64,000 bases of DNA from an uncultured Bacteroidales bacterium (GCA_905234275.1 CAJOHD010000004.1:186001-250000), one strand, 5' to 3'. Positions 41,209 through 49,489 are shown, counted from the first letter of the stretch. The notes: generated from the sequence alone by a model not told the origin. A program made the numbers and translations.

Positions 41209-43251
41209 CTACTCATTGATATTCCTCACCGATACTCCGTTTTTGAAATTGTCGAGACCTTCTTGGAGGAACTGGACGAAGCCGTCTTTGTCGAGATTGT
41301 AGGCACGAGGCTCGTGGAGAAGCTCACCATTGTGGCCCATGAGGCAGTAATAAGGCTGGGCGTTGGTGCCGAACTTGGTGATTTGGAAGTCGGCATATTT
41401 GCGACCGATGGTCTTCTTCATCTTGCCATCGCCACCCATAACCCATTCTTCCTTAGGGAGTTTGGTCTTGTCATCAACATAAAGTGCTACAATGATGAAG
41501 TCTTCACGCAACATCTTCAAGACGCGCGGATCGCTCCAGACGTTGGCCTCCATCTCACGGCAGTTGACACATCCGTGACCGGTGAAGTCGACGTAAAGCG
41601 GCTTGTTCTGTGCCTTAGCGCAAGCCAAAGCCTGCTCGTAATCGAAGTAACCCTTCAATCCGTGAGGCAGATGGAAGATGTCGTTGAAACGAGGCTCTTC
41701 ACAAAGCTCAGCAGTCGGTTTGGCATGTTGTTGCTCTGTCTGACCGGCAGGGATAGCCTTCATATTCTGCTGTATAAACTCAATAACCTTATCAGCATTT
41801 TCCTGATTGATTCGTTTGAGGTCGAAATCGAGGGTCTGTTGTGGTGGCAGATAGCCCGAGAGAGCCTTCAAAGGAGCGCCCCACATGCCAGGAATCATAT
41901 AGACGACAAACGTAAAGGTGATGATACTCAATATCAAACGACCGACACCGATAGACTCGACTGGGTCGTCGTTTTTGAATCTGATCTTGCCAAGGAGGTA
42001 GAAACCGAGCATGGCAAAGCACACGATCCATATGCCGAGATAAACCTCGCGGTCGAGCAAGTGCCAGTGGTATGTCTGGTCGGCGACGCTCAAGAACTTG
42101 AAGCCGAGTGCAACCTCGATGAAACCGAGGATGACCTTCACCGTGTTGAGCCAGCCACCGCTCTTAGGCAAGTTTTTCAGCATTGACGGGAACAATGCGA
42201 AGAGTGCGAACGGCAACGCGAATGTGCAGGCGTAGCAGAACATGGTGAGGATTGGGGTCCAGAACTCACCTGATGTCGACTTGATGAGCACGGTACCAAC
42301 GATAGGTCCTGTGCAAGCAAATGACACCAACACAAGGGTCAATGCCATGAAGAACACGCCAGCCAGACCTTTCTTCTCGGAATTGGCATCCGATTTGTTG
42401 ACCAAGCTGCTTGGGAGCACGATCTCGAAAGCTCCGAAGAATGATGCAGCAAACACCATAAACACCAGGAAGAAGATGATATTCGGGAGCCAGTGTGTTG
42501 ATAGCCAGTTGAAGATATCGCCTGTGACGCTGTCGCCACCGAAGATCCATGTCACCATGATGATTATTGCGATCGGCAGGGTGTAAAGCAACACTATGAA
42601 AATGAAGTACATAATGGCTTTGAAGCGTCCAGCTGCTTTGTTTTCGCTTCCGTGGAGGAAGAATGACACCGTCATAGGAATCATCGGGAAGACGCAAGGG
42701 GTAAGCAATGCCGCCAAGCCCCAGAGGATTGCCTGAAGTATCATTGAAAGCAAGCTGTCGCCTTCTGTAGCATCAGCGTTTGCTAATGTTCCGCCATCAA
42801 GGTTTATGTCAAACTCCACCGCTGTCGGAGGCAGGCACATACCGTCGTTGCAGACCATAAACTCCAGCTCACCTTTCACCGCGACCGGTTCTTTTCCAAG
42901 GACTCTCACCTTTTGGGTAAAAACGGCTTCTTTCTCAAAATAGCGAAGCTCCATATCAAAAACAGGATCGATAAGCGTTATGGACGGGCTTTCTTCAACA
43001 ATGCCTTCTCTCTCATAATCGGTAGCCTCGGCAAAATAAAATGCTGTTGGAATAGGTCCGCCGTCAGCGATATTCTGCGAATATACATGCCATCCGGCCT
43101 CAATATTAGCCTTGAAGATGACGTTGTATTCGTTGTTACCCAACGACTCTGTCGAGAAGCTCCACTGCACCGGGTCATAGATCTGGCCAAATGATGTAAA
43201 TGGCACTATTAAGGCAAACAATAATGCGAAAAATAAATTAAGTTTCTTCAT
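41209..43251 (-). CDS. dsbD: Protein-disulfide reductase DsbD
   Basis: DsbD carries electrons from cytoplasmic thioredoxin across the inner membrane to periplasmic partners. The 680-residue protein has a signal peptide, an N-terminal DsbC/D-alpha domain (VYSQNIADGGPIPTAFYF; cysteines in MVCNDGMCLPPTA near residues 130-142) and a membrane region of about eight helices whose cysteines lie in ALLTPCVFPMIPM and SFACTGPIVG. The C-terminal thioredoxin domain has CVNC at 561-564. All three domains and cysteine pairs are present, so it should be active. The two small envelope genes downstream are probably cotranscribed. Confidence 0.9.
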   Translation of the reverse strand: MKKLNLFFALLFALIVPFTSFGQIYDPVQWSFSTESLGNNEYNVIFKANIEAGWHVYSQNIADGGPIPTAFYFAEATDYEREGIVEESPSITLIDPVFDMELRYFEKEAVFTQKVRVLGKEPVAVKGELEFMVCNDGMCLPPTAVEFDINLDGGTLANADATEGDSLLSMILQAILWGLAALLTPCVFPMIPMTVSFFLHGSENKAAGRFKAIMYFIFIVLLYTLPIAIIIMVTWIFGGDSVTGDIFNWLSTHWLPNIIFFLVFMVFAASFFGAFEIVLPSSLVNKSDANSEKKGLAGVFFMALTLVLVSFACTGPIVGTVLIKSTSGEFWTPILTMFCYACTFALPFALFALFPSMLKNLPKSGGWLNTVKVILGFIEVALGFKFLSVADQTYHWHLLDREVYLGIWIVCFAMLGFYLLGKIRFKNDDPVESIGVGRLILSIITFTFVVYMIPGMWGAPLKALSGYLPPQQTLDFDLKRINQENADKVIEFIQQNMKAIPAGQTEQQHAKPTAELCEEPRFNDIFHLPHGLKGYFDYEQALACAKAQNKPLYVDFTGHGCVNCREMEANVWSDPRVLKMLREDFIIVALYVDDKTKLPKEEWVMGGDGKMKKTIGRKYADFQITKFGTNAQPYYCLMGHNGELLHEPRAYNLDKDGFVQFLQEGLDNFKNGVSVRNINE

Positions 43252-43306
43252 AGTTAATTGATAATCAATATATTATAATTTAAACTCGTTATTTTTATAT
43301 GTTTTG

Positions 43307-43314
43307 CAAAGATA
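43307..43314 (-). promoter_or_regulatory. -7 box for dsbD
   Basis: The minus strand reads TATCTTTG, leaving a leader of about 50 nt before the dsbD start at 43251. Confidence 0.65.
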
Positions 43315-43324
43315 TAAAAACTTT

Positions 43325-44815
43325 TCAATTTTCGAGTTTAATTTGATAAATTGTTTTGGTTTTTTCTGAAATCTTGAATCTGTCGTCGATTCGATAACCG
43401 ACAATCCACACAATTCGGTCGTCGGCATCAGTTAAAACAAGGGTCGTTTTCTTTTGGAATGCGGTGAAATTCAAGTCGTTAAAGAAATCTGAGACAAGTT
43501 TGGTGCCGCGCATACCGAGAGGATGAAAACGATCGCCCTGCTGCCAAGTGCGGGTTTTCAAAGGAAGGTGAAGGGTGTCGTAATCCAACTGAGCAAGATT
43601 ATCGTTATCCTTTATCAGTAGGGACAAGGCATGCCTTGTCCGTACAGGTTGAATAGTATATTGCAATGACAAGGCATTATTCATTTTATTTAAATAAAGC
43701 GGGAAGACATCAATTGTTTCTTTCTCAATAACTAATTGATATTCATCAGAATAAAACTCTTTTCCTGGTTCACCATCGAGGGCTGCAAAAATCGATTCGC
43801 ATTGAGAGAAAGAAAAACCATAATCTCTAATCCATTCAAAAAGCAGCTGTATCCTACCACCGTCATTCCGAGTGTAGCGCAGCGAAATCGAGGAATCTCC
43901 TGCAAATGGAGATGCCTCTGTGTGCAGGAGATTTCTCCGCTCCACTCTCCTTTCTGTCGAGTTCCGGTCGAAATGACGTTTAGGAATTGAGTGCAAAACG
44001 CCATTTACTGTTTCAATTTGAGAAATTTTTTCCTTTAAAAGATCTCTATATAATTGATTTTCAGCAGCTAAATGATTAACAGACTCAAGGATTTTTTCTC
44101 TCGATTCAGGTTTGATGCCGTCGAAAACAGGCATCAGGTCGTGACGGATTTTATTGCGAAGATAAACTGTGTCGTTGTTGGTGCTGTCCTCGCGCCATTG
44201 GATGCCGTTTTCAATCGCAAAACTCTTGATATCTTCACGTGATGCCCACAGTAAAGGTCTGATATACATGCCGTTACAAGGCTGCATTGCTTTTAGGCCT
44301 TTGATGCCGGAACCTCGGAGAAGGTTGATGAAAAATGTCTCAATTTGATCGTCGGCATGGTGTGCCAAGGCTAATTTGTCGAAACGGAGATTTCTCCACT
44401 CGCTGCGATTGCATGATTCCTTATCTAAAAGGATTTCTCGACTACGCTCCGCTTCGCTCGAAATGACGTGGTGGTTTGCGTTGATCAAATCATCAAACCA
44501 GGCGTAGCGTAGCTCGCGAGCTGCCATTTCGACGGAAACCTTATTGTTCTCAACAAAATCCAAGGTGTCGAACTGGCGAACGAAAAGCTTCACTCCTACC
44601 CTTTCAGCGTATTCACGGACAAACTGCTCGTCGCCGTATGATTCTTTGCCGCGAAGATGAAAATTGCAGTGTGCGAAGGCTATGTCATAGCCGCCCCGCC
44701 TAAATAATTCCGCCAATACCATCGAGTCGACGCCTCCGCTTAGGGCAACGAGAATGCGGTCACCTTTATTAATAAGGTGATTATCAGAGATGTATTTGCG
44801 GAATTTTTCAATCAT
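43325..44815 (-). CDS. tilS: tRNA(Ile)-lysidine synthetase with repeat-derived insertions
   Basis: TilS converts the wobble C of tRNA-Ile2 (CAU) to lysidine with ATP and lysine, an essential step. The 496-residue protein shows the P-loop SGGVDS (residues 26-31) and AHHADDQIETFFINLLRG (151-168). Typical TilS proteins have about 430-450 residues; the excess matches three in-frame insertions from palindromic repeats: residues about 115-145 (43 nt before the AHHADD motif), about 280-318, and about 391-399. These regions read as charged, low-conservation peptides (e.g. SSEAERSREILLD). The frame stays open, so the gene is probably functional. It is transcribed separately from dsbD. Confidence 0.88.
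   Translation of the reverse strand: MIEKFRKYISDNHLINKGDRILVALSGGVDSMVLAELFRRGGYDIAFAHCNFHLRGKESYGDEQFVREYAERVGVKLFVRQFDTLDFVENNKVSVEMAARELRYAWFDDLINANHHVISSEAERSREILLDKESCNRSEWRNLRFDKLALAHHADDQIETFFINLLRGSGIKGLKAMQPCNGMYIRPLLWASREDIKSFAIENGIQWREDSTNNDTVYLRNKIRHDLMPVFDGIKPESREKILESVNHLAAENQLYRDLLKEKISQIETVNGVLHSIPKRHFDRNSTERRVERRNLLHTEASPFAGDSSISLRYTRNDGGRIQLLFEWIRDYGFSFSQCESIFAALDGEPGKEFYSDEYQLVIEKETIDVFPLYLNKMNNALSLQYTIQPVRTRHALSLLIKDNDNLAQLDYDTLHLPLKTRTWQQGDRFHPLGMRGTKLVSDFFNDLNFTAFQKKTTLVLTDADDRIVWIVGYRIDDRFKISEKTKTIYQIKLEN
43622..43641. repeat. 20-bp perfect palindrome inside tilS
   Basis: GGACAAGGCATGCCTTGTCC is a perfect palindrome within the C-terminal part of tilS, where the protein reads RTRHALSLLI. 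It resembles the GTAGGGACAAGGC...GTCCCTAC type of interspersed palindromes. Confidence 0.6.
43862..43977. repeat. Full palindromic element inserted in tilS
   Basis: It runs from GTCATTCCGAG at one end to CGAAATGAC at the other, with internal inverted arms GAGGAATCTCCTGCA and TGCAGGAGATTTCTC. It encodes about 38 residues (280-318) in the tilS frame without a stop. Confidence 0.8.
44386..44467. repeat. Palindromic element arm inserted in tilS
   Basis: GGAGATTTCTCCACTCGC...GGATTTCTCGACTACG...TCGAAATGAC lies in the tilS coding region just before the AHHADDQ motif, encoding about 28 residues (117-144) in frame. Confidence 0.8.
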
Positions 44816-44835
44816 TTACGTTATCGTTAATCATT

Positions 44836-44875
44836 ATGAGATTCCTCGACTTCACTTCGTTTCGCTCGGAATGAC
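44836..44875. repeat. Single arm of the GTCATTCCGA element upstream of tilS
   Basis: ATGAGATTCCTCGACTTCAC to GGAATGAC, in the intergenic region 21 nt before the tilS start. Confidence 0.7.
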
Positions 44876-44883
44876 AGGCGTGG

Positions 44884-45501
44884 TTAAAAATAAAGATAAA
44901 CCAATAAAAAACCGATGCCGAGGCCGACGACAGTGCAGATGGCATACCACATCAGTTTTTTCCAAGGCGATGCGTCGGGTTCGAGCGATTGTTCAATCTT
45001 TTTCTTCGGGATGATATCACCGACAAAAATCTCGTCTTTCCCAGTATTTTCTATGGATTCAGTAAGCATCGGCTCAAAGAAAACAAGCTCCGAATCTTTG
45101 ATTTTATGTGCCTTGCCATGAAAATAATACTCAGCACAATAGTTGTTTTCCAACAGGATAATCACACCGGTATTGTCGTCTTCAGTGCCTTTTGCCACAA
45201 TCTTCGCGCGACGGCCATAATTCTGCTTCAAAAGAATCTCGTTGTCATCAACGGTAAGATACGCAGCCACTGGTTCAACATCCTGTGCGTCTTTCACCGC
45301 CGAAGTCAAATATATGACCAAAAGGCTCACCGCCAAAGTGCTCAAATCGTCATGCAAGCCAATAATCACCTGATCATCAGCGAGTTGATAAAACCAAAAA
45401 TTCACTTCTGGATTGAAAGAATGTGGATATAGCTTGATCCATTCTTTCACCAGACCGATAACCTCGTCTTTTTGTAGGCCTTTAACTTTGATATAATCCA
45501 T
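44884..45501 (-). CDS. Protein of unknown function with a C-terminal membrane helix
   Basis: The 205-residue protein begins with a globular alpha/beta part with phrases such as EVNFWFYQLADDQVIIGLHDD and ends in a membrane anchor (WYAICTVVGLGIGFLLVYLYF), so it is a tail-anchored inner-membrane protein facing the cytoplasm. I do not recognise a family. It precedes tilS (with a repeat arm between) and follows the flavin reductase-like gene by 6 nt on the same strand. Confidence 0.6.
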   Translation of the reverse strand: MDYIKVKGLQKDEVIGLVKEWIKLYPHSFNPEVNFWFYQLADDQVIIGLHDDLSTLAVSLLVIYLTSAVKDAQDVEPVAAYLTVDDNEILLKQNYGRRAKIVAKGTEDDNTGVIILLENNYCAEYYFHGKAHKIKDSELVFFEPMLTESIENTGKDEIFVGDIIPKKKIEQSLEPDASPWKKLMWYAICTVVGLGIGFLLVYLYF

Positions 45502-45507
45502 TTTCGT

Positions 45508-46143
45508 TTATTTTTTAGGAGATTTCTCCACTACGCTTCGCTCCGGTCGAAATGACGTGTTGGAAGTTTTCCGTTTATGTTGAATTTTCTCGACGGAGAA
45601 GCCGAATTTGCCGATTTTTTGGCCTAAAGCGTAATATTTTCCGTGCGAATATGTTATCAAATCCGCCTGATTGAGTTGGAAAAGTCCAGTGCTCGGGTCG
45701 AAATATTTTTCATCACCGTGAACGGCAACGATTTCCGCCATAAACATATCGTGGGAGCCTAATTCTATGATTTCCATAACCTTACACTCGATATTGACAG
45801 GCGACTCCGCAATCATAGGAGCTTTAACCACCTCGGCCTGCTCAGGCGTGAGATGCATCTCCTTGAATTTGTTGTAGTCTCTTCCAGACCTTACTCCGCA
45901 CCAGTCGGTGGCTTTTGCCAAGGCTTCAGTAGTGAGATTGATCACAAATTCCTTATTTTTCGAGATAATTGCATGCGAATGGCGCTCTTTTCTGACCGAG
46001 ATATAGCACATCGGAGGGTCGGAGCACAAAATCCCTGTCCATGCCACCGTGATGATGTTGTAGTTTTCGGGGCTGTCGCCGCATGAGACCATCACCACAG
46101 GCAGTGGATAAAGCATCGTTCCGGGTTTAAAACTTCTTTTCAT
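45508..46143 (-). CDS. Flavin reductase-like (FMN-binding) domain protein with a repeat-derived C-terminus
   Basis: The 211-residue protein matches the DIM6/NTAB-like flavin reductase fold: PGTMLYPLPVVMVSCGD, NIITVAWTGILCSDPPMCYISVRKERHS (FMN and substrate site), NLTTEALAKATDWCGVRSG, HDMFMAEIVAVHGDE. It probably binds FMN and reduces it with NAD(P)H. Family members end near VEKIQHKRK; here a palindromic element adds about 16 residues (TSNTSFRPERSVVEKSPKK), so the C-terminus may be non-native. Its -7 box lies only 4 nt upstream of the ATG. Confidence 0.75.
   Translation of the reverse strand: MKRSFKPGTMLYPLPVVMVSCGDSPENYNIITVAWTGILCSDPPMCYISVRKERHSHAIISKNKEFVINLTTEALAKATDWCGVRSGRDYNKFKEMHLTPEQAEVVKAPMIAESPVNIECKVMEIIELGSHDMFMAEIVAVHGDEKYFDPSTGLFQLNQADLITYSHGKYYALGQKIGKFGFSVEKIQHKRKTSNTSFRPERSVVEKSPKK
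45518..45556. repeat. Palindromic element arm forming the C-terminus of the flavin reductase-like gene
   Basis: GGAGATTTCTCCACTACGCT to TCGAAATGAC, with the gene's stop a few codons beyond it. Confidence 0.75.
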
Positions 46144-46147
46144 ACTG

Positions 46148-46155
46148 CAAAAATA
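46148..46155 (-). promoter_or_regulatory. -7 box directly before the flavin reductase-like ATG
   Basis: The minus strand reads TATTTTTG and ends 4 nt before the ATG at 46143, predicting a leaderless transcript. Confidence 0.55.
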
Positions 46156-46187
46156 AAAAAAATCCCGTCATGAAGGCGGGATTTTTT
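46153..46187 (-). terminator. Hairpin terminator of the korAB transcript
   Basis: The minus strand reads AATCCCGCC-TTCAT-GACGGGATT followed by a run of T, just beyond korB and before the flavin reductase-like gene. Confidence 0.8.
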
Positions 46188-46199
46188 CATTTTTTATTG

Positions 46200-46219
46200 A
46201 GACGTACGGCCGTACGTCT
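46200..46219. repeat. 20-bp perfect palindrome after korB
   Basis: AGACGTACGGCCGTACGTCT, 5 nt after the korB stop codon and 13 nt before the terminator hairpin. Its form (AGACG...CGTCT) recalls the palindromic words seen elsewhere in this window. Confidence 0.75.
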
Positions 46220-46224
46220 TTACA

Positions 46225-47259
46225 CTACTTGATATCCCAAGTTGTGCCGCTGTTCAGCAGGTCGTCGACAGTCTTGATGTTCGACTTGGCTGATTCGCGC
46301 TCGATGACGTCGGTGAGGCAGTCGTCGTATGTTGGAGCTTCCACGTTGCGGATAACGCCGATAGCGACTGGGAACGCTGGAGGCATCATGTGAGCGAGCA
46401 TCATGTGGATACCCGTGTTCTCTTCTTTCTCGTCGTGAACGAGGATATCCTTTTCAGTGATGCCGTTTTCGCCGATTGTGACGACTTCAAGCTTGTTGCC
46501 GTTGAGGCGCAGACCTTTATTTCTCTCCTTACCGAAGATGAGAGGTTTGCCGTGTTCGCACTTCACCTGCATATCGTCGCGGACGTCCTTGCCTGTGATG
46601 TTTTCATGAACACCGTTCGAGAAAATCATACAGTTCTGGAGCACCTCGATGACTGACATACCGTCGTGATTCTTAGCTCTCAAGCAGATATCGGTGAGTT
46701 CCTTAGTGTTGACATCAACGCCACGGGCGAAGAACTTGCCGCCAGCGCCGATGACGAGTTCACCAACGTTGAATGGATCCTCGTAAGTACCTTGTGGAGA
46801 TGTCTTTGTGACTGTGCCACGGAATGTACATGGTGAGAACTGGCCTTTTGTCATACCGTAGATACGGTTGTTGAACAGAAGGAGGTTCATGTCCATGTTA
46901 CGGCGGACAGCGTGGATGAAGTGGTTACCACCGATAGCTGTGCAGTCGCCGTCACCTGTGATGACCCAAACTGAGAGGTTAGGATTTGCGAGCTTCACGC
47001 CTGTTGCGATAGCGCAAGCGCGGCCGTGGATGCTGTGGAATCCGTAGGTGTTCATATAGTGCGGGAAACGTGATGAGCAGCCGATACCAGAGACGACGCA
47101 GATGTCTTCTTTTCTCTTACCGAGCTGTGGGAACACGTCCTGTAAAACCTTCAAAATAGCGTGGTCACCGCAACCTGGGCACCATTTCACTATCTGATCG
47201 CAAACGAAATCTTCTTTAGTAAGATTAACAACCTGATTATTTAAATTTGTGTTTTCCAT
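46225..47259 (-). CDS. korB: 2-oxoacid:ferredoxin oxidoreductase, beta subunit (KorB)
   Basis: The beta subunit binds thiamine diphosphate and the iron-sulfur cluster. The 344-residue protein shows WCPGCGDHAILK, VSGIGCSSRFPHYMN, VITGDGDCTAIGGNHFIHAVRRN (TPP motif with GDG) and LLLFNNRIYGMTKGQFSP. Together with KorA it probably oxidises 2-oxoglutarate (or a related 2-oxoacid) and passes electrons to ferredoxin, in an anaerobic pathway. It starts 7 nt after korA. Confidence 0.9.
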   Translation of the reverse strand: MENTNLNNQVVNLTKEDFVCDQIVKWCPGCGDHAILKVLQDVFPQLGKRKEDICVVSGIGCSSRFPHYMNTYGFHSIHGRACAIATGVKLANPNLSVWVITGDGDCTAIGGNHFIHAVRRNMDMNLLLFNNRIYGMTKGQFSPCTFRGTVTKTSPQGTYEDPFNVGELVIGAGGKFFARGVDVNTKELTDICLRAKNHDGMSVIEVLQNCMIFSNGVHENITGKDVRDDMQVKCEHGKPLIFGKERNKGLRLNGNKLEVVTIGENGITEKDILVHDEKEENTGIHMMLAHMMPPAFPVAIGVIRNVEAPTYDDCLTDVIERESAKSNIKTVDDLLNSGTTWDIK

Positions 47260-47266
47260 GGTACTC

Positions 47267-49108
47267 TTATTTTAAAAGGTCATTAAACTTATTTTCTAAC
47301 TCTGCTGTGAGGAATGGGAGACCCTGAATCTTGTTGAATTGCTCATACTTGAAGTCAGGCATCTTCTCTCTGAGGTAGTTCACAAACTGACCGTTGTTGT
47401 TCTCACAGACGACGATTTTCTTGTGACCGCTCAACACCTTTGCTGTGTTCTTTGGCAGAGGCATGATATGGCGGAAGTGTGCGTGAGCGACTGACTTGCC
47501 TTCTTCGAGCATCTTCTCGACGACTGAGAGGACAACGCCGTATGTGCCGCCCCAGCTCACCACGAGGAGGTCAGCGTTAGGGTCACCGACGATCTCCTGT
47601 TCAGGGATGTAGTTAGCGACGCGCTGTACTTTCTCTTCACGAAGCTCTGTCATGAGCTGGTGGTTCTTCGGGTCGAGTGAGAGGTTACCTGAGCCGTTAG
47701 CCTTCTCAAGACCGCTGATGCGGTGACGGAGACCTTCTGTTCCAGGGATAGCCCACATTCTGCTGAGTTTCTTTTCGTCACGTTTGTATGGCTCGTAGCC
47801 AGGCTCGTTATCTTTTGCGATTGGCGGAACGATAGCTGGGAGGTCAGCGACTCTTGGGATGCGGAGGATCTCAGAACCGTTGCCGAGAGCACCTTCTGTG
47901 AGGAGGATGACAGGTGTCATGTGCTCCATAGCGAGCTTAGCGGCTTCGTATGCTGAGTAGAAGCAGTCTGATGAGCTGCGTGCTGCCAAGACGATAAGAG
48001 GAGCGTCACCGTTACGGCCGTAGAGAGCCTGCATGAGGTCGCTCTGTTCCGACTTGGTTGGGAGACCTGTTGAAGGACCGCCACGCTGTACGTCGACGAC
48101 GACGAGTGGGAGCTCTGTCATCACTGCGAGGCCGAGAGCCTCAGACTTCAGTGAAAGACCAGGACCTGATGTTGTGGTCACTGCCAAGCAGCCAGCGAAT
48201 GATGCGCCGAGTGATGAGCAGATACCTGCAATCTCATCTTCAGCCTGGAAAGCCTTAACCTTTAAGTTCTTATATTTCACCAACTCTGCGAGGATATCTG
48301 TAGCAGGAGTGATAGGATATGATCCGCAGAAAATCTGACGGCCTGAACGCTCTGCTGCTGCCATCAAACCCCATGCTGTAGCGACGTTACCGGTGATGTC
48401 ACGGTATTTGCCTTTAGCGAGGTTAGCCGGCTCGATACGATATGTGTTGGCGAAGATTTCCATTGTGTCAGCGTAGCTGTAACCTGCTGCAACAACAGTC
48501 TGGTTAGCCTTGATGACTTCTGGTTTGTTTTTGAATTTTGTATTGAAATATCCGTTCAACATTGTGATGTCGCGGTTGAAGAGGTACATCACGATGCCGA
48601 GAGCGAACATGTTCTTTGACTTGAGCATAGCCTTGCGGTCCCAACCGAAGTCTTTCAAAGCCTCGAGTGTCATTGATGTGATAGGGGCTTTGACGACTTT
48701 GTACTGGCTGAGGGTGTCATCCTGTGTCGGGTCTGATGTGTAACCGGCTTTTTCGAGAGCTTTGTCATTCATCGAGTCGACATCGAAGATGATTGTTGTG
48801 CCAGGCTTGAGCCAGCGCATGTTAGCCTTAATTGAGGCTGGGTTCATTGCGACGAGGACATCGCAAAGGTCACCTGTGGTGTGGACTGGTTTATGTCCGA
48901 AATGGACTTGGAATCCAGAAACGCCTGACACAGTACCTTGTGGTGGGCGGATTTCTCCTGGATAGTCTGGGAAGGTGGCAAAATCATTGCCTGCTAAAGC
49001 TGTTGAATCAGAAAACAGGTTTCCTGTCAGCTGCATACCGTCGCCAGAGTCACCCGCAAAACGGATAACTACGTGTTCAAGTTCTACAACTTTTGTTCTG
49101 TTAGCCAT
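47267..49108 (-). CDS. korA: 2-oxoacid:ferredoxin oxidoreductase, fused gamma-alpha subunit (KorA)
   Basis: The 613-residue protein fuses the gamma domain (residues 1-190: VIRFAGDSGDGMQLTGNLF ... GEIRPPQGTVSGVSGFQVHFG) to the alpha domain (from about residue 205: GRQIFCGSYPITPATDILAEL, EDEIAGICSSLGASFAG, TTTSGPGLSLKSEALGLAV, DVQRGGPSTGLPTKSEQSDL). This two-subunit arrangement fits 2-oxoglutarate:ferredoxin oxidoreductase of Bacteroidota. Transcribed with korB from a -7 box about 80 nt upstream; divergent from the ferredoxin gene that is its likely electron acceptor. Confidence 0.92.
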   Translation of the reverse strand: MANRTKVVELEHVVIRFAGDSGDGMQLTGNLFSDSTALAGNDFATFPDYPGEIRPPQGTVSGVSGFQVHFGHKPVHTTGDLCDVLVAMNPASIKANMRWLKPGTTIIFDVDSMNDKALEKAGYTSDPTQDDTLSQYKVVKAPITSMTLEALKDFGWDRKAMLKSKNMFALGIVMYLFNRDITMLNGYFNTKFKNKPEVIKANQTVVAAGYSYADTMEIFANTYRIEPANLAKGKYRDITGNVATAWGLMAAAERSGRQIFCGSYPITPATDILAELVKYKNLKVKAFQAEDEIAGICSSLGASFAGCLAVTTTSGPGLSLKSEALGLAVMTELPLVVVDVQRGGPSTGLPTKSEQSDLMQALYGRNGDAPLIVLAARSSSDCFYSAYEAAKLAMEHMTPVILLTEGALGNGSEILRIPRVADLPAIVPPIAKDNEPGYEPYKRDEKKLSRMWAIPGTEGLRHRISGLEKANGSGNLSLDPKNHQLMTELREEKVQRVANYIPEQEIVGDPNADLLVVSWGGTYGVVLSVVEKMLEEGKSVAHAHFRHIMPLPKNTAKVLSGHKKIVVCENNNGQFVNYLREKMPDFKYEQFNKIQGLPFLTAELENKFNDLLK

Positions 49109-49188
49109 AAGAAATTGAATTTAATTTATTGTATTTGAATAACTTAGAATATTTTTCCTCTTGTCAGGGATGATTCCCAATTTTTCTG

Positions 49189-49196
49189 CAAAGGTA
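49189..49196 (-). promoter_or_regulatory. -7 box for korAB
   Basis: The minus strand reads TACCTTTG, giving a leader of about 75 nt. Confidence 0.65.
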
Positions 49197-49286
49197 CGCA
49201 TATATTTTATATAAAAAAATAAATTAAGTGAAATTTTTTCTAAAAAAATATTTTCGAAAAATGTTGTGGTGTATTGGAAAAACACA

Positions 49287-49294
49287 TATCTTTG
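49287..49294 (+). promoter_or_regulatory. -7 box for the ferredoxin gene
   Basis: TATCTTTG with a TTG at 49264-49266, 20 nt upstream, and the ATG 28 nt downstream. Confidence 0.7.
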
Positions 49295-49321
49295 CAAAAA
49301 TTTTCTAAACTAATTAAAATT

Positions 49322-49489
49322 ATGGCATACAAAATTTTAGACAGCTGTGTAGCTTGCGGTACTTGCATCGATGAGTGCCCAGTCGGCGCTATTTCAGAAG
49401 GTAGCATCTATTCAATCAACGCTGATAACTGCGTTTCATGCGGCACATGCGCAAGCGTTTGCCCGAACGAAGCTATCGTTGAGGACTAA
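49322..49489 (+). CDS. 2[4Fe-4S] ferredoxin
   Basis: The 55-residue protein (start at 49322, the first Met after the promoter) holds two clusters, CVACGTCIDECP and CVSCGTCASVCP, in the clostridial ferredoxin pattern. It is probably the electron acceptor of KorAB, whose genes are divergent and start 214 nt away. The earlier in-frame ATG at 49274 would add 16 residues without similarity. Confidence 0.95.
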   Translation: MAYKILDSCVACGTCIDECPVGAISEGSIYSINADNCVSCGTCASVCPNEAIVED

